Shown: positions 1 to 10,961 of the stretch, one piece after another
How the letters are laid out: each line of letters opens with the position of its first letter
Numbering within the stretch: position 1 is the first letter of the stretch
NCBI RefSeq assembly: GCF_003853705.1
Contig: NZ_QTQI01000010.1
Span: 1-64,000, forward strand
Length of the DNA: 64,000 nucleotides
Reading direction: 5' to 3'
From: Burkholderia sp. Bp8992
GTDB lineage: Bacteria; Pseudomonadota; Gammaproteobacteria; Burkholderiales; Burkholderiaceae
Program-made: the position numbers and the translations under genes
The notes under the pieces: generated by a model
Databases searched by the model: none
What the model saw: only the letters and a program-made list of their open reading frames with translations
Told to the model about the DNA's origin: nothing

Positions 1-77
1 GCCGCGACCTTCGCAAGCGAGCCACCGAATTTGCCGACCGCGGTTCGCGCGGCCGATACGATCACTACGTCCGTCAT
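1..77 (-). CDS. phaA: Acetyl-CoA acetyltransferase (beta-ketothiolase), N-terminal fragment
   Basis: Only the first 25 codons are in the window; the gene runs off the left edge. The peptide begins MTDVVIVSAARTAVGKFGGS, the characteristic N-terminus of the PhaA-type thiolase of polyhydroxybutyrate synthesis, which condenses two acetyl-CoA to acetoacetyl-CoA in the cytoplasm. The ATG is at 75-77 and an AGGAA stretch lies just upstream on the minus strand. The phasin gene upstream on the same strand supports a polyhydroxybutyrate role. The catalytic cysteine and histidine lie outside the window and cannot be checked. Confidence 0.85.
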   Translation of the reverse strand, partial: MTDVVIVSAARTAVGKFGGSLAKVA

Positions 78-312
78 GTTCAATTCCTGCATCGAAATCA
101 GTTCGTCGTTCTGACGCCGGCACGCGCCGGCTGCAACGGGCGATGGCGCACGTCGCGCCATCCGGCGCGAGCGCGGCCGCACGCCGCCAAAGGGCGGACG
201 CGGCGCCCGCGCACACCGGCGGCACGCCGGCACGGGCGCCTTGCGGCGAACCGGACGGCTGCCGGACACCGCGTGGCACACGCGGAGCCCGACGCCAGCC
301 GGCGCCGATCAA

Positions 313-338
313 GCGTGTCGCGCTCGCACGCGACACGC
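313..338 (-). terminator. Hairpin after the phasin gene
   Basis: A perfect 10-bp inverted repeat, GCGTGTCGCG and CGCGACACGC around a 6-base loop, lies 11 bp past the phasin stop codon. The following minus-strand bases are not a strong T run, so intrinsic termination is only suggested. Confidence 0.4.
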
Positions 339-348
339 CGTCATGCAG

Positions 349-930
349 TTACGCAGCCGATTCGCGTGCGGCAGCTTCCTTGCGGGCGGCGGCAGCCGTC
401 TGCTTGGCGCCGCGCGTGGCCGTTTCGCTGACCGCATCGAAACCGCTCTGCGCGGCTTCGATCGCCTGACCCGTCGCTGCACGCACCGAATCAGCCGCGG
501 CCGTCGCCGCGGACAGCGCCGAATTCAGCGCGGCCACCACCGGTGCCGAGCCGGCCGGCGCATGCTTCGACAGCTCGCCGAGCGCGTCCTTCAGGCGTTT
601 GTCGTTCTGTTCGTACTGCGCCTGCGCGACCTTCGCCCATTCGGATTGCGTCGACACCGCGATGTCGAACAGATGGCGGCCATACGACACGACCTTGCCG
701 GCCGCTTCCTGCGGTGCGGCGATCTGCTGCGCGAAGCCGGCGGCCGGGTTGTTGCTGTTGAACGCGTTCTTCAGCTTGTCCTCGTACTCTTCGAGCGCCG
801 TCCGGGCCGCCTGCAGGTTGAGTTCGACGACAGCCTCCAGACCGTGGATCGCCGGACGGGCAATCGCAAACCACGCTGCGATACCGGACTGATAATCGGC
901 GGTGAGTTTTTCGGGGGCAAATACGGACAT
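349..930 (-). CDS. phaP: Phasin family protein (PHA granule-associated)
   Basis: This 193-residue protein starts MSVFAPEKLTADYQSG and belongs to the phasin_2 family of small amphipathic proteins that coat polyhydroxyalkanoate granules. It is predicted to be mostly helical, with an Ala-rich C-terminal third (about residues 130-193). That composition is typical of phasins, which have no catalytic residues. I chose the ATG at 928-930 because AGGAG lies close upstream and the conserved sequence begins there; an upstream in-frame extension (to 1023) has no family similarity. The thiolase gene follows on the same strand about 270 bp on, separated by a hairpin, so co-transcription is uncertain. Confidence 0.88.
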   Translation of the reverse strand: MSVFAPEKLTADYQSGIAAWFAIARPAIHGLEAVVELNLQAARTALEEYEDKLKNAFNSNNPAAGFAQQIAAPQEAAGKVVSYGRHLFDIAVSTQSEWAKVAQAQYEQNDKRLKDALGELSKHAPAGSAPVVAALNSALSAATAAADSVRAATGQAIEAAQSGFDAVSETATRGAKQTAAAARKEAAARESAA

Positions 931-1062
931 CGGGCACGCTCCTGTTAGCAATGCGAGAGACGACGTAAAGAAAAATGGAAGCTCGATCGACAACGGCTTC
1001 CTTATTGGCAACCCGTCACTCATTTGAGTGCGGGAAGTTGAAGGAGGCCCATTCTAGATCGA

Positions 1063-1077
1063 TTAATTGTCAATTAA
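1063..1077. promoter_or_regulatory. Perfect 15-bp palindrome in the phasin upstream region
   Basis: TTAATTG-T-CAATTAA is a perfect palindrome about 135 bp upstream of the phasin start, in the AT-rich spacer. On the minus strand it contains TTGACA, so a protein bound here could control a phasin promoter. The regulator is unknown; PhaR is the obvious candidate from PHA biology, but its motif in this genus is not one I can confirm. Confidence 0.4.
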
Positions 1078-1391
1078 ATGGCATTAATGCTAGGTATAAA
1101 CCCTTATTACCGCTTCAGGCAACCGCCGGAACCCGCGACTCGCCGACATCGCGGAAAGAATCCCTCAGACGTTCGATCCCGCAATGCCTTTTTACCTTTT
1201 TACAGGATAGCGCATCGTGACGTCGCGCAACATTTACCAATTCATTATTCCGTTTATTAGAAAACCGGCACGCATTGAAAATGGAGCAGTCACTTATGTA
1301 ATCGTTTTTTCTGGATTTATTATGAAATCGTTTTCGGGATTATTAATGACGAAATCAATGATCGGACGAATTGCGGGTCGCGATGAAAATA

Positions 1392-1410
1392 CGGCCGCAT
1401 GAAGCGGCCG
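1392..1410 (-). terminator. Rho-independent terminator of parA
   Basis: CGGCCGC and GCGGCCG form a perfect 7-bp stem with a 5-base loop, followed on the minus strand by TATTTTC. It lies 25 bp past the parA stop codon. Confidence 0.65.
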
Positions 1411-1435
1411 CGGTCGATGCGGGGAAAGCGTGGAA

Positions 1436-2200
1436 TCAGCCGGCCAGTTCGCGGTGCAATGCGCGGAATTCCTGCGCGAGCTTGTGCCCCGGCTCGAGAT
1501 GGATCACCGGCGTCGACTGCTGATGCGACTCGCGGATCTTCACCGACGCCGACAGCCGCGACGCGAGCACCGGCAGCCCTTCGTCGACGAGTTCGTCGAC
1601 CAGCCGTTGCGGCAGGCTCGCGCGCGGCTGGAACTGGTTGATGACGATCCCTTCCACCTCGAGCGCCGCGTTGTGGTCCTGCTGGATTTCCTTCACGTTC
1701 TCGAGCAGCGTGTACAGCGCGCGGCGCGAGAAATCGTCGCAGTCGAACGGGATCAGGCAGCGCTCGACCGCGATCAGCGCCGAGCGCGTATAGAAATTCA
1801 GCGCGGGCGGCGTGTCGATGTACACGGCGTCGTAGGTGTCGAGCTCGTTCAGCGCGTCGCGCAGCTTGTAGATCTTGTAGCGCGACTCGAGCTTGCCGTG
1901 CAGCGTGTCGAGATCCGGATGCGCCGGCATCACGTCCAGCCCTTCGAACGGGGTCGGATGGATGAACGACGCGACGTCGACCGGACGAAAGTTGAAGGTC
2001 AGCGCGGTTTCGAAGAAGCCGGCGACGCCCGGTTGCGCGTCGGCTGCGGCATCGCCGAGCAGGTAGCGCGTGGAGTTCGCCTGCGCATCGAGGTCGATGA
2101 CGAGCGTGCGCAGCCCTTCGCTCGCACTGATCGCCGCCAGGTTGCAGACGATCGTCGACTTGCCCACGCCGCCCTTCTGGTTGAATACGACCCGCCGCAT
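1436..2200 (-). CDS. parA: ParA/Soj family ATPase (solitary)
   Basis: This 254-residue protein has the deviant Walker A motif of ParA/MinD ATPases near the N-terminus (KGGVGKST, about residues 9-16), then LVIDLDAQANST and the Walker B-like YIDTPP around residue 125. Such proteins dimerise on ATP, bind DNA or surfaces non-specifically and position cargo such as plasmids, chromosomes or protein complexes. The start is the ATG at 2198-2200, where MRRVVFNQKGG gives the normal short N-terminus. No parB-like gene and no parS-like repeat are seen beside it, so it is an orphan and its cargo cannot be named. Proximity to the phasin is suggestive, since some ParA-like proteins distribute granules, but this is only inference. 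Confidence 0.85.
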   Translation of the reverse strand: MRRVVFNQKGGVGKSTIVCNLAAISASEGLRTLVIDLDAQANSTRYLLGDAAADAQPGVAGFFETALTFNFRPVDVASFIHPTPFEGLDVMPAHPDLDTLHGKLESRYKIYKLRDALNELDTYDAVYIDTPPALNFYTRSALIAVERCLIPFDCDDFSRRALYTLLENVKEIQQDHNAALEVEGIVINQFQPRASLPQRLVDELVDEGLPVLASRLSASVKIRESHQQSTPVIHLEPGHKLAQEFRALHRELAG

Positions 2201-2313
2201 GGTGTCTCCCTCGATCGAACGTCGAAAGGAACAGCTTAGCCGGTCAATAATGGCGGCCGCGTGACGCAGGTCGAATTGTGTGCGACTTGCGTGCGACCTG
2301 TGTGCCGCACGCA

Positions 2314-2937
2314 TCAGGTGCGCGCCAGCGCCCCCGACACGTACCGGTTGCCGGGCACGCACCATCGCCACGGAAAATCCTGGCCGACGCGAATGCCGAT
2401 GCGCGGCCCGGCCTCCGGATTGGCGGGCGGCGCCATGCCGTCGTCGACGATCGCGAACCCTTCGCGCGCATCGACCAGGTCGGCGCCGTCCTGCGCGCCG
2501 CCGATTCCCATCGCCTGGGTCAGCCGCGCCGGCCCGCGGCACAGGTCCCGATCGCGCGTCTGCGGCGGCCGGGCCGCGCGCATCCGGTCGAGGCCGTGCA
2601 GCGGCTCCAGCGCGCGGATCAGCACACCGGTGCCTGTGCCGTCCGGGCCGCACACGCAGTTGCAGCACCAGTGCATGCCGTACGTGAAATAGACGTACAG
2701 ATGCCCCGGCGGCCCGAACATCGTCGCGTTGCGCGGCGTCCTGCCGCGATAGGTATGCGCCGCCGGATCGATCGCGCCGGCATAGGCTTCCACTTCGACG
2801 ATGCGGCCGGCGCGGCCGTCCGCCGTCGCGAGGATCTTGTTGAGTAGTTGCGGCGCGACGTCGGTGGCCGTGCGGTCGAAGAATGCACGCGGCAGCACGA
2901 TGCCCGGCCAACGGGAAGCCGTCTCATTGCGCCGCAT
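2314..2937 (-). CDS. mpg: DNA-3-methyladenine glycosylase (AAG/MPG family)
   Basis: This 207-residue protein matches the alkyladenine DNA glycosylase family, which excises 3-methyladenine, hypoxanthine and other damaged purines to start base excision repair. Family signatures seen are LPRAFFDRTATDVAPQLLN near the N-terminus, EVEAYAGAIDPAAHTYRGRT with the catalytic-region Glu, and FTYGMHWCCNCV. The C-terminal GPARLTQAMGI is also typical. The ATG at 2935-2937 lies inside the end of the mug gene, giving a 14-bp overlap and probable translational coupling. Length is normal for bacterial members (about 200 residues). Confidence 0.9.
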   Translation of the reverse strand: MRRNETASRWPGIVLPRAFFDRTATDVAPQLLNKILATADGRAGRIVEVEAYAGAIDPAAHTYRGRTPRNATMFGPPGHLYVYFTYGMHWCCNCVCGPDGTGTGVLIRALEPLHGLDRMRAARPPQTRDRDLCRGPARLTQAMGIGGAQDGADLVDAREGFAIVDDGMAPPANPEAGPRIGIRVGQDFPWRWCVPGNRYVSGALART

Positions 2938-3454
2938 GCTGCGCCGCCGTCGTCGCGGCCAGACAAAGCTGGCGGTACGCGTCGACCAGCTCGTCGAGGC
3001 TGAACGCGAGATTTCTCCCACTCGGATTGGGGAGCACCCAGACACTCGCGCCCTGCATGCGGGCCGGTTGCAACCCCCACGCGACTTCGCGCTGCCCCGA
3101 CAGCGCCGAATACGCGACCTTGCCGAGAAAGGCGACGAAGCGCGGCTGGTAACGCGCGATCTTCTGCTCGAACGCCGCGGCCGCGGCGACGAATTCCGCG
3201 CGCGAAAGCTGGTCGGCACTTGCGGTCGGCCGTTTCACGACCGCCGTCAGGCCGCAGCCGTACGCGAGGATCGCGCGATCGTCCTGCGGCAAGATTTCCG
3301 CCGGCGTGAAACCCGCGAGATGGATCACGCGCCAGAAGCGGTTGTTGCGCCCCGCGAAGTGATGCCCGGTCACGGCCGCGGTCAGGCCGGGGTTGATCCC
3401 GCAGAACAGCACGTCGAGTCGTTCTGCGATGAGGTCGGGAAGTTCGTCAGCCAC
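2924..3454 (-). CDS. mug: G/U mismatch-specific DNA glycosylase (Mug/TDG family)
   Basis: This 176-residue protein is a family 2 uracil-DNA glycosylase that removes uracil, ethenocytosine and related bases from G mispairs. The active-site motif GINPG is present (FCGINPGL, about residues 18-25), as is the second motif VLPNPSGRN near residue 140, where the family has a strand-intercalating NPSG loop. The GTG at 3452-3454 starts [23 protein letters not shown], a normal distance before GINPG, although no strong ribosome binding site is seen. Its stop overlaps the start of mpg, so two base-excision glycosylases form a tight two-gene unit. Confidence 0.9.
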   Translation of the reverse strand: MADELPDLIAERLDVLFCGINPGLTAAVTGHHFAGRNNRFWRVIHLAGFTPAEILPQDDRAILAYGCGLTAVVKRPTASADQLSRAEFVAAAAAFEQKIARYQPRFVAFLGKVAYSALSGQREVAWGLQPARMQGASVWVLPNPSGRNLAFSLDELVDAYRQLCLAATTAAQHAAQ

Positions 3455-3589
3455 GTTTTACCCGGAGTGCGACGTACAGGAAAAGGGACAGGAACGACGT
3501 AAACGAAGCAAGGCCCGAAGACCCGGGCCAAGCAAGCGGCTTGACTCGGACATTCGGGCCCATCGTGATGCGGGATGCCGACTTGGCGA

Positions 3590-4147
3590 TCAGAACGGGA
3601 TATCGTCGTCCATCTCGTCGAAGCCGCCGCCGGCTGGTGCGCTCGGACGGCTTTGCGCGCCGCCGCCTGCACCGCCACGGGCCGCGCCGCCGGCACGACC
3701 GCCGCCACCGCCACGCTCCGCCTGCTCGCCGCGACCACCGCCGCCACCACCACCGTAGCCGCCGCCGTAACCGCCTTCGTCACCGCCACCACCGCCGCCG
3801 CCGCCGCCCGCACCGCGGCCGCCGAGCATCTGCATCTGTTCTGCCACGATTTCGGTCGAGTAACGATCCTGGCCGTCCTGGCCCTGCCACTTGCGCGTGC
3901 GGATGCGGCCTTCGATATAGACCGACGAACCCTTCTTCAGGTATTCGCTGACGATTTCCGCCAGACGGCCGAAGAACGCGACGCGATGCCACTCGGTCAT
4001 TTCCTTGAAATCGCCGCTCGTCTTGTCCTTGTAGCGATCGGTCGTCGCGAGACGGATGTTCGCAACCGCGTCGCCGCTCGGCAGGTAACGGACTTCAGGA
4101 TCGGCGCCGAGATTGCCGACGAGGATGACCTTGTTGACGGATGCCAT
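3590..4147 (-). CDS. ssb: Single-stranded DNA-binding protein
   Basis: This 185-residue protein has an N-terminal OB fold ([20 protein letters not shown], through about residue 110), a very Gly-rich disordered linker (about 112-175), and the acidic tip DDDIPF that recruits replication and repair partners. SSB coats single-stranded DNA as a tetramer in replication, recombination and repair. The ATG at 4145-4147 follows a GGAG ribosome binding site at proper spacing. The Gly-run linker is longer and more repetitive than in E. coli. I see no LexA-like box between it and the MFS gene upstream, so SOS control is not supported here. Confidence 0.97.
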   Translation of the reverse strand: MASVNKVILVGNLGADPEVRYLPSGDAVANIRLATTDRYKDKTSGDFKEMTEWHRVAFFGRLAEIVSEYLKKGSSVYIEGRIRTRKWQGQDGQDRYSTEIVAEQMQMLGGRGAGGGGGGGGGDEGGYGGGYGGGGGGGRGEQAERGGGGGRAGGAARGGAGGGAQSRPSAPAGGGFDEMDDDIPF

Positions 4148-4247
4148 GTGTTTCTCCAGTAAATTCGATGCCGGGCCGCCCGCGCCTGTTGCCGGGACGG
4201 CCCGCCGGGCAAGCCGGCACGCGGCCGGTGCCTGCCCGAAATAAGGT

Positions 4248-5435
4248 TCAGGCCTTGCGCGGCGGCGCCTTCATATTGGCCGCGATTATAAGCCACGCGG
4301 CCACGAGCCCCGAACACGTGTAGAACACCGTGTTCGCGCCGCCGTGCTTCAGCAGCCAGCCGCCCACGATGCCGCCGAGCGCGAGCCCGATCGACTGCGT
4401 GGTGTTGTAGACGCCCGTGGCCGCGCCCTTGCGCGAACCCGGCGCGAGCTTCGACACGAGCGACGGCTGCGATGCTTCCAGGATGTTGAACCCGAGAAAG
4501 TAGACGAACAGAATCGCCGCCACAATCAGGATGGTATGCGGTGCGCTGCCGAGCAACAATTGACCGATCAGGATAGCCAGAATGCCGCCGAGCAGCACCG
4601 GCTTCATCTTGCCCCGTTTTTCCGCGACGATGATCGCCGGGACCATCATCACGAACGCGAGCCCCATCACCGGCAGGTAGACCTTCCAGTGCGCGGCGAC
4701 CGGCAGCCCGCCGTCGACCAGCAGGCGCGGCACGACGAGGAACAGCGCCGTCTGCGTCGCGTGCAGCACCAGCACGCCGAAGTTCAGGCGCAGCAGCTCG
4801 ACGTTGTGCAGCACCTCGGCGAACGGCGCCGGCACGTGCACGGGCTTCGCCGCGTCGGGCACGATCCACAGCACCACGCCGATCGCGAGGATCGACAGCA
4901 CGCCGACGATCGCGAACAGCCCGCTCATCCCGACCCAGTGGAACACGATCGGCGCGCCGACGATCGCGACCGCGAACGACACGCCGATCGACCCGCCGAC
5001 CATCGCCATCGCCTTCGTGCGGTTCTGCTCGGAGGTCAGGTCGGCGATGAACGCGAGCACCGCGGACGATACGGCGCCCATCCCCTGGATCACGCGGCCG
5101 ACGATGATCCAAGTGATGTCGTGCGCGGACGCGGCGACGAAGCTGCCGATCGCGAAGATCACGAGGCCCGTGGCGATCACCGGCTTGCGGCCGAACTTGT
5201 CGGATGCCCAGCCGTAGAAGATGTAGAACAGCGACTGCGTGACGCCGTAGGCCCCGAGCGCGATGCCGACGAGCAGCACGTTGTCGCCGCCCGGGATGGT
5301 TTTCGCATAGACCGAGAACACCGGCATGATCATGAACAGGCCGAGCATGCGCAGCGCGAAGATCGCCGCGAGCGACGTGGTCGCGCGCAGTTCGGGCGCG
5401 GTCATGCGGGAAGACGTGGCGGACGGATTGGACAT
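4248..5435 (-). CDS. MFS transporter (YajR-like drug/H+ antiporter family)
   Basis: This 395-residue inner-membrane protein has about 12 hydrophobic segments. It carries the MFS signature between helices 2 and 3 ([13 protein letters not shown]) and a helix 4 GRVIQGMGA, as in drug:H+ antiporter-1 members such as YajR. The substrate cannot be inferred. It is shorter than E. coli YajR and seems to lack that protein's extra C-terminal domain. It lies 100 bp upstream of ssb on the same strand and divergent from uvrA. The ATG at 5433-5435 lacks a strong ribosome binding site; an alternative start ten codons in is possible. Confidence 0.85.
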   Translation of the reverse strand: MSNPSATSSRMTAPELRATTSLAAIFALRMLGLFMIMPVFSVYAKTIPGGDNVLLVGIALGAYGVTQSLFYIFYGWASDKFGRKPVIATGLVIFAIGSFVAASAHDITWIIVGRVIQGMGAVSSAVLAFIADLTSEQNRTKAMAMVGGSIGVSFAVAIVGAPIVFHWVGMSGLFAIVGVLSILAIGVVLWIVPDAAKPVHVPAPFAEVLHNVELLRLNFGVLVLHATQTALFLVVPRLLVDGGLPVAAHWKVYLPVMGLAFVMMVPAIIVAEKRGKMKPVLLGGILAILIGQLLLGSAPHTILIVAAILFVYFLGFNILEASQPSLVSKLAPGSRKGAATGVYNTTQSIGLALGGIVGGWLLKHGGANTVFYTCSGLVAAWLIIAANMKAPPRKA

Positions 5436-5700
5436 CGGGAATGAATTTCGAATGATCGGAATGTCCGCCCGGCGGCGGGCGGCGGAAGATCAGGACCGGC
5501 GGCCCGGGAGGCCTGGCGGGCGACACGTCGGGGCACGATGCAGGCAGCCTGCGGGCCGCCCGGAACCGTGCGGCGCGACCGCTTTCCCCGGTGCGGGTGT
5601 CGCCTTGCTGCCACCTGCCGTAAAGGCGGGGGGCCGTAAACGACGGTCTCGAAAAGCCGTTATAGTAGCAGGTTTGGTTCCCTCCATTTTCGCCAGGTTC

Positions 5701-8586
<2,886 letters not shown>

Positions 8587-8832
8587 CGCGCCGGCCCTTC
8601 CCGCGCGCGGCCGCCCGGCCGCGCGCGCGTCCCTCCGCGCCGCGCAACCGGCCTCCCCTCGTTTTCCCTTCTGCGTTTACACCACGCGCCAAACGGCCCC
8701 GTTGCGGACCATAATGGCAGCTATACTTTACGGTCGTAAGGTTCGCCGTACGCACCAATCCGGTGCGGCGCCGGGCGAACGCGGCTCTGCCGCGCATTCC
8801 GCGGCATGACACACGAACGACAGGAATCCACG

Positions 8833-9918
8833 ATGGAGAAGCAACCAGACTCGTCGCGCGATGCGCAGAATCGCGAACCGCACCTGCGCAGCGTGCGGCT
8901 GACGAGCGACTTCAGCCTGCCGAAGCTGTCGGCGCTCGAGATCGGCAGCTACGTATTCGCGCTCCTCGCGATGTGGCTCGTGATCGAGCTCAAGCTGCTC
9001 GGCGGGATGCTGGCCGGCCTGCTCGTCTACCAGCTGATCCACACGATCGCGCCCGTGATCGAACGCCATACCACGAGCATGCGCGCGCGCTGGGTCGCCG
9101 TCGTGCTGCTGTCGATCGCGATCGTCGGCGCGCTCACCGGCCTGACGCTCGCCATCATCGAGCATTTCGAGCACACGGTGCCGAACCTGCAGAGCCTGCT
9201 CGGCCAGCTGATGCAGATCGTCGAGCAAACGCGCGCACGCACGCCGGCCTGGATCGCGAACCTGCTGCCCGTCGACGTCGAGCAGATGAAGACGAAGGCG
9301 GCCGTGCTGATGCACTCGCACATGGACCAGCTCCAGCAGAGCGGCAAGAGCGTCGCGCGCGGCTTCGGCCACGTGCTGTTCGGGATGATCATCGGCGCGA
9401 TGATCGCGATCGGCGTCGAGCACGGCAAGGTGCGCCGGCCGCTGTCGACCGCGCTCGTCACGCGCGTGTCGCGCTTCGCCGACGCGTTCCGCCGGATCGT
9501 GTTCGCGCAGATCAAGATCTCGGCGATCAACGCGGTATTCACGGGCATCTACCTGCTCGTCGCGCTGCCGATCTTCCACCAGCGGCTGCCGCTGTCGAAA
9601 ACGCTCGTGCTCGTCACGTTCATCGTCGGCCTGCTGCCGGTGATCGGCAACCTGATCTCGAACACGCTGATCGTCGCCGTGTCGCTGTCGGTCAGCATGG
9701 GCACCGCGATCGCGTCGCTCGCGTTCCTCGTCGTCATCCACAAGCTCGAGTATTTCCTGAACGCGAAGATCATCGGCGGCCAGATCGAGTCGCGTGCGTG
9801 GGAGCTGCTGCTCGCGATGCTGGTCATGGAAGCCGCGTTCGGGCTGCCCGGCGTGATCGCCGCGCCGATCTTCTATGCGTACCTGAAGCGCGAGCTGTAC
9901 CTGCTGCGGCTGATCTGA
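8833..9918 (+). CDS. AI-2E family transporter (PerM/YdiK-like membrane protein)
   Basis: This 361-residue protein has seven or eight hydrophobic segments and the AI-2E transporter domain, including the late conserved stretch LPVIGNLISNTLIV and a C-terminal half rich in membrane helices. Family members include exporters of autoinducer-2 and Na+/H+ antiporters, so the substrate is unknown. I chose the ATG at 8833, which follows AGGAA; an in-frame ATG nine codons earlier lacks a better site. It follows uvrA by about 250 bp, a spacer that contains TATACT at 8722-8727, so it probably has its own promoter. Confidence 0.85.
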   Translation: MEKQPDSSRDAQNREPHLRSVRLTSDFSLPKLSALEIGSYVFALLAMWLVIELKLLGGMLAGLLVYQLIHTIAPVIERHTTSMRARWVAVVLLSIAIVGALTGLTLAIIEHFEHTVPNLQSLLGQLMQIVEQTRARTPAWIANLLPVDVEQMKTKAAVLMHSHMDQLQQSGKSVARGFGHVLFGMIIGAMIAIGVEHGKVRRPLSTALVTRVSRFADAFRRIVFAQIKISAINAVFTGIYLLVALPIFHQRLPLSKTLVLVTFIVGLLPVIGNLISNTLIVAVSLSVSMGTAIASLAFLVVIHKLEYFLNAKIIGGQIESRAWELLLAMLVMEAAFGLPGVIAAPIFYAYLKRELYLLRLI

Positions 9919-9943
9919 AGCAGACTGCCGCGCTCACGCAATA

Positions 9944-9977
9944 AAAAACGCCGCACTCCGCAGGAGGCGGCGTTTTT
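9944..9977. terminator. Bidirectional intrinsic terminator
   Basis: AAAAACGCCGC pairs with GCGGCGTTTTT, and an inner CTCC/GGAG stem gives a hairpin with a three-base loop. With A and T runs on both sides it serves the convergent AI-2E transporter and purU genes. Confidence 0.9.
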
Positions 9978-10020
9978 GTTTGCCGGGACCGACGGGGCCG
10001 ACCATCCGGCCGCCGTCGCA

Positions 10021-10905
10021 TCAGCGGAACACGACCGTCTTCGTCCCGTTCAGCACGATCCGGTGCTCGACATGCCACTTCACCGCACGCGCGAGCGTCA
10101 CGCACTCGACGTCCCGGCCGATCGCGGTCAGCTGGTCGGGCGTCATGCTGTGGTCGACGCGCTCGACTTCCTGCTCGATGATCGGGCCTTCGTCGAGATC
10201 GGTCGTCACGTAGTGCGCGGTCGCGCCGATCAGCTTCACGCCGCGGTCGAACGCCTGGTAGTACGGCTTCGCGCCCTTGAAGCTCGGCAGGAACGAATGG
10301 TGGATGTTGATCGCGCGCCCGGCGAGTTGCTCGCACATGTTCGGCGACAGGATCTGCATGTAGCGCGCGAGCACGACCAGATCGGCCTGGTGCTCGTCGA
10401 TCACTTCCAGCACGCGCGCTTCCTGCGCGGCCTTCGCGGCATCGGACGAGCCGCCGATCAGCGGGAAATGATGGAACGGAATGTTGTAGCTCGCGGCGAG
10501 CTGGTAGAACTCCTTGTGGTTCGACACGATCGCCGGGATCTCGATCGGCAGCTGGCCCGTGCGATAGCGGAACAGCAGGTCGTTCAGGCAATGGCCGATC
10601 TTCGACACCATGATCACGACGCGCGGCTTCACGGCCGCGTCGTGCAGCTCCCAGCGCATCGAGAACTGCTCGGCGAGCGGTGCGAACTCCTTGCGCAGCG
10701 TGTCCAGCGCCGTCGCGGCATCCGTGCCGTTGCCGTCCTGCTCGAAGTGCACGCGCATGAAGAACTCGCTGGTGCGGCTGTCGCCGAACTGCGCCGAATC
10801 GAGGATGTTGTTGCTGCGCTCGAACAGGAAGCCCGAGACCGCATGGACGATGCCGTGCCGGTCGGGGCACGACAGTTTCAAGATAAAGCTGTGATCGGTC
10901 GGCAT
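10021..10905 (-). CDS. purU: Formyltetrahydrofolate deformylase
   Basis: This 294-residue enzyme hydrolyses 10-formyl-THF to formate and THF, supplying formate for PurT and balancing one-carbon pools. An N-terminal ACT domain (about residues 6-85, starting FILKLSCPDRHGIVHAVSG) precedes the formyltransferase domain. The latter has IGGSSDAAKAAQEARV, then NIHHSFLPSFKGAKPY with the catalytic His, and a downstream Asp in HYVTTDLDEGPI. The ATG at 10903-10905 follows an AGGGAG site. It is the last gene of a minus-strand run that also holds a Nudix hydrolase, a LysE-type exporter and apt. Confidence 0.96.
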   Translation of the reverse strand: MPTDHSFILKLSCPDRHGIVHAVSGFLFERSNNILDSAQFGDSRTSEFFMRVHFEQDGNGTDAATALDTLRKEFAPLAEQFSMRWELHDAAVKPRVVIMVSKIGHCLNDLLFRYRTGQLPIEIPAIVSNHKEFYQLAASYNIPFHHFPLIGGSSDAAKAAQEARVLEVIDEHQADLVVLARYMQILSPNMCEQLAGRAINIHHSFLPSFKGAKPYYQAFDRGVKLIGATAHYVTTDLDEGPIIEQEVERVDHSMTPDQLTAIGRDVECVTLARAVKWHVEHRIVLNGTKTVVFR

Positions 10906-10961
10906 GACCGCTACTCCCTTTGTTTCCGTATTCGTCAAATGGTCCGTTCGCCGCGGCTGCG

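Larger units (their letters stand above)
931..1435. other. AT-rich spacer between phasin and parA
   Basis: This 505-bp stretch has no convincing gene. From about 1040 to 1395 it is far richer in A+T than anything nearby. It should hold the phasin promoter: on the minus strand a TAGAAT-like -10 lies near 1053, close to a TTGACA within the palindrome at 1063-1077. It also holds the parA terminator. Two short plus-strand open frames here lack good ribosome binding sites and family similarity. Confidence 0.6.

Noticed and set aside
975-1402. Two short plus-strand frames in the AT-rich spacer
   Set aside because: No good ribosome binding site, no family similarity, and one overlaps the phasin promoter region.
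3655-3815. GC-rich triplet repeat within ssb
   Set aside because: It is the coding of the Gly-rich SSB linker, not an independent repeat element.
5436-5700. LexA box for uvrA in the divergent MFS-uvrA spacer
   Set aside because: No CTG-N10-CAG match was found on reading both strands.
8702-8727. TTGCGG/TATACT promoter before the AI-2E transporter gene
   Set aside because: The spacer is only 14 bases; the TATACT may still be a -10 but the pair is not convincing.
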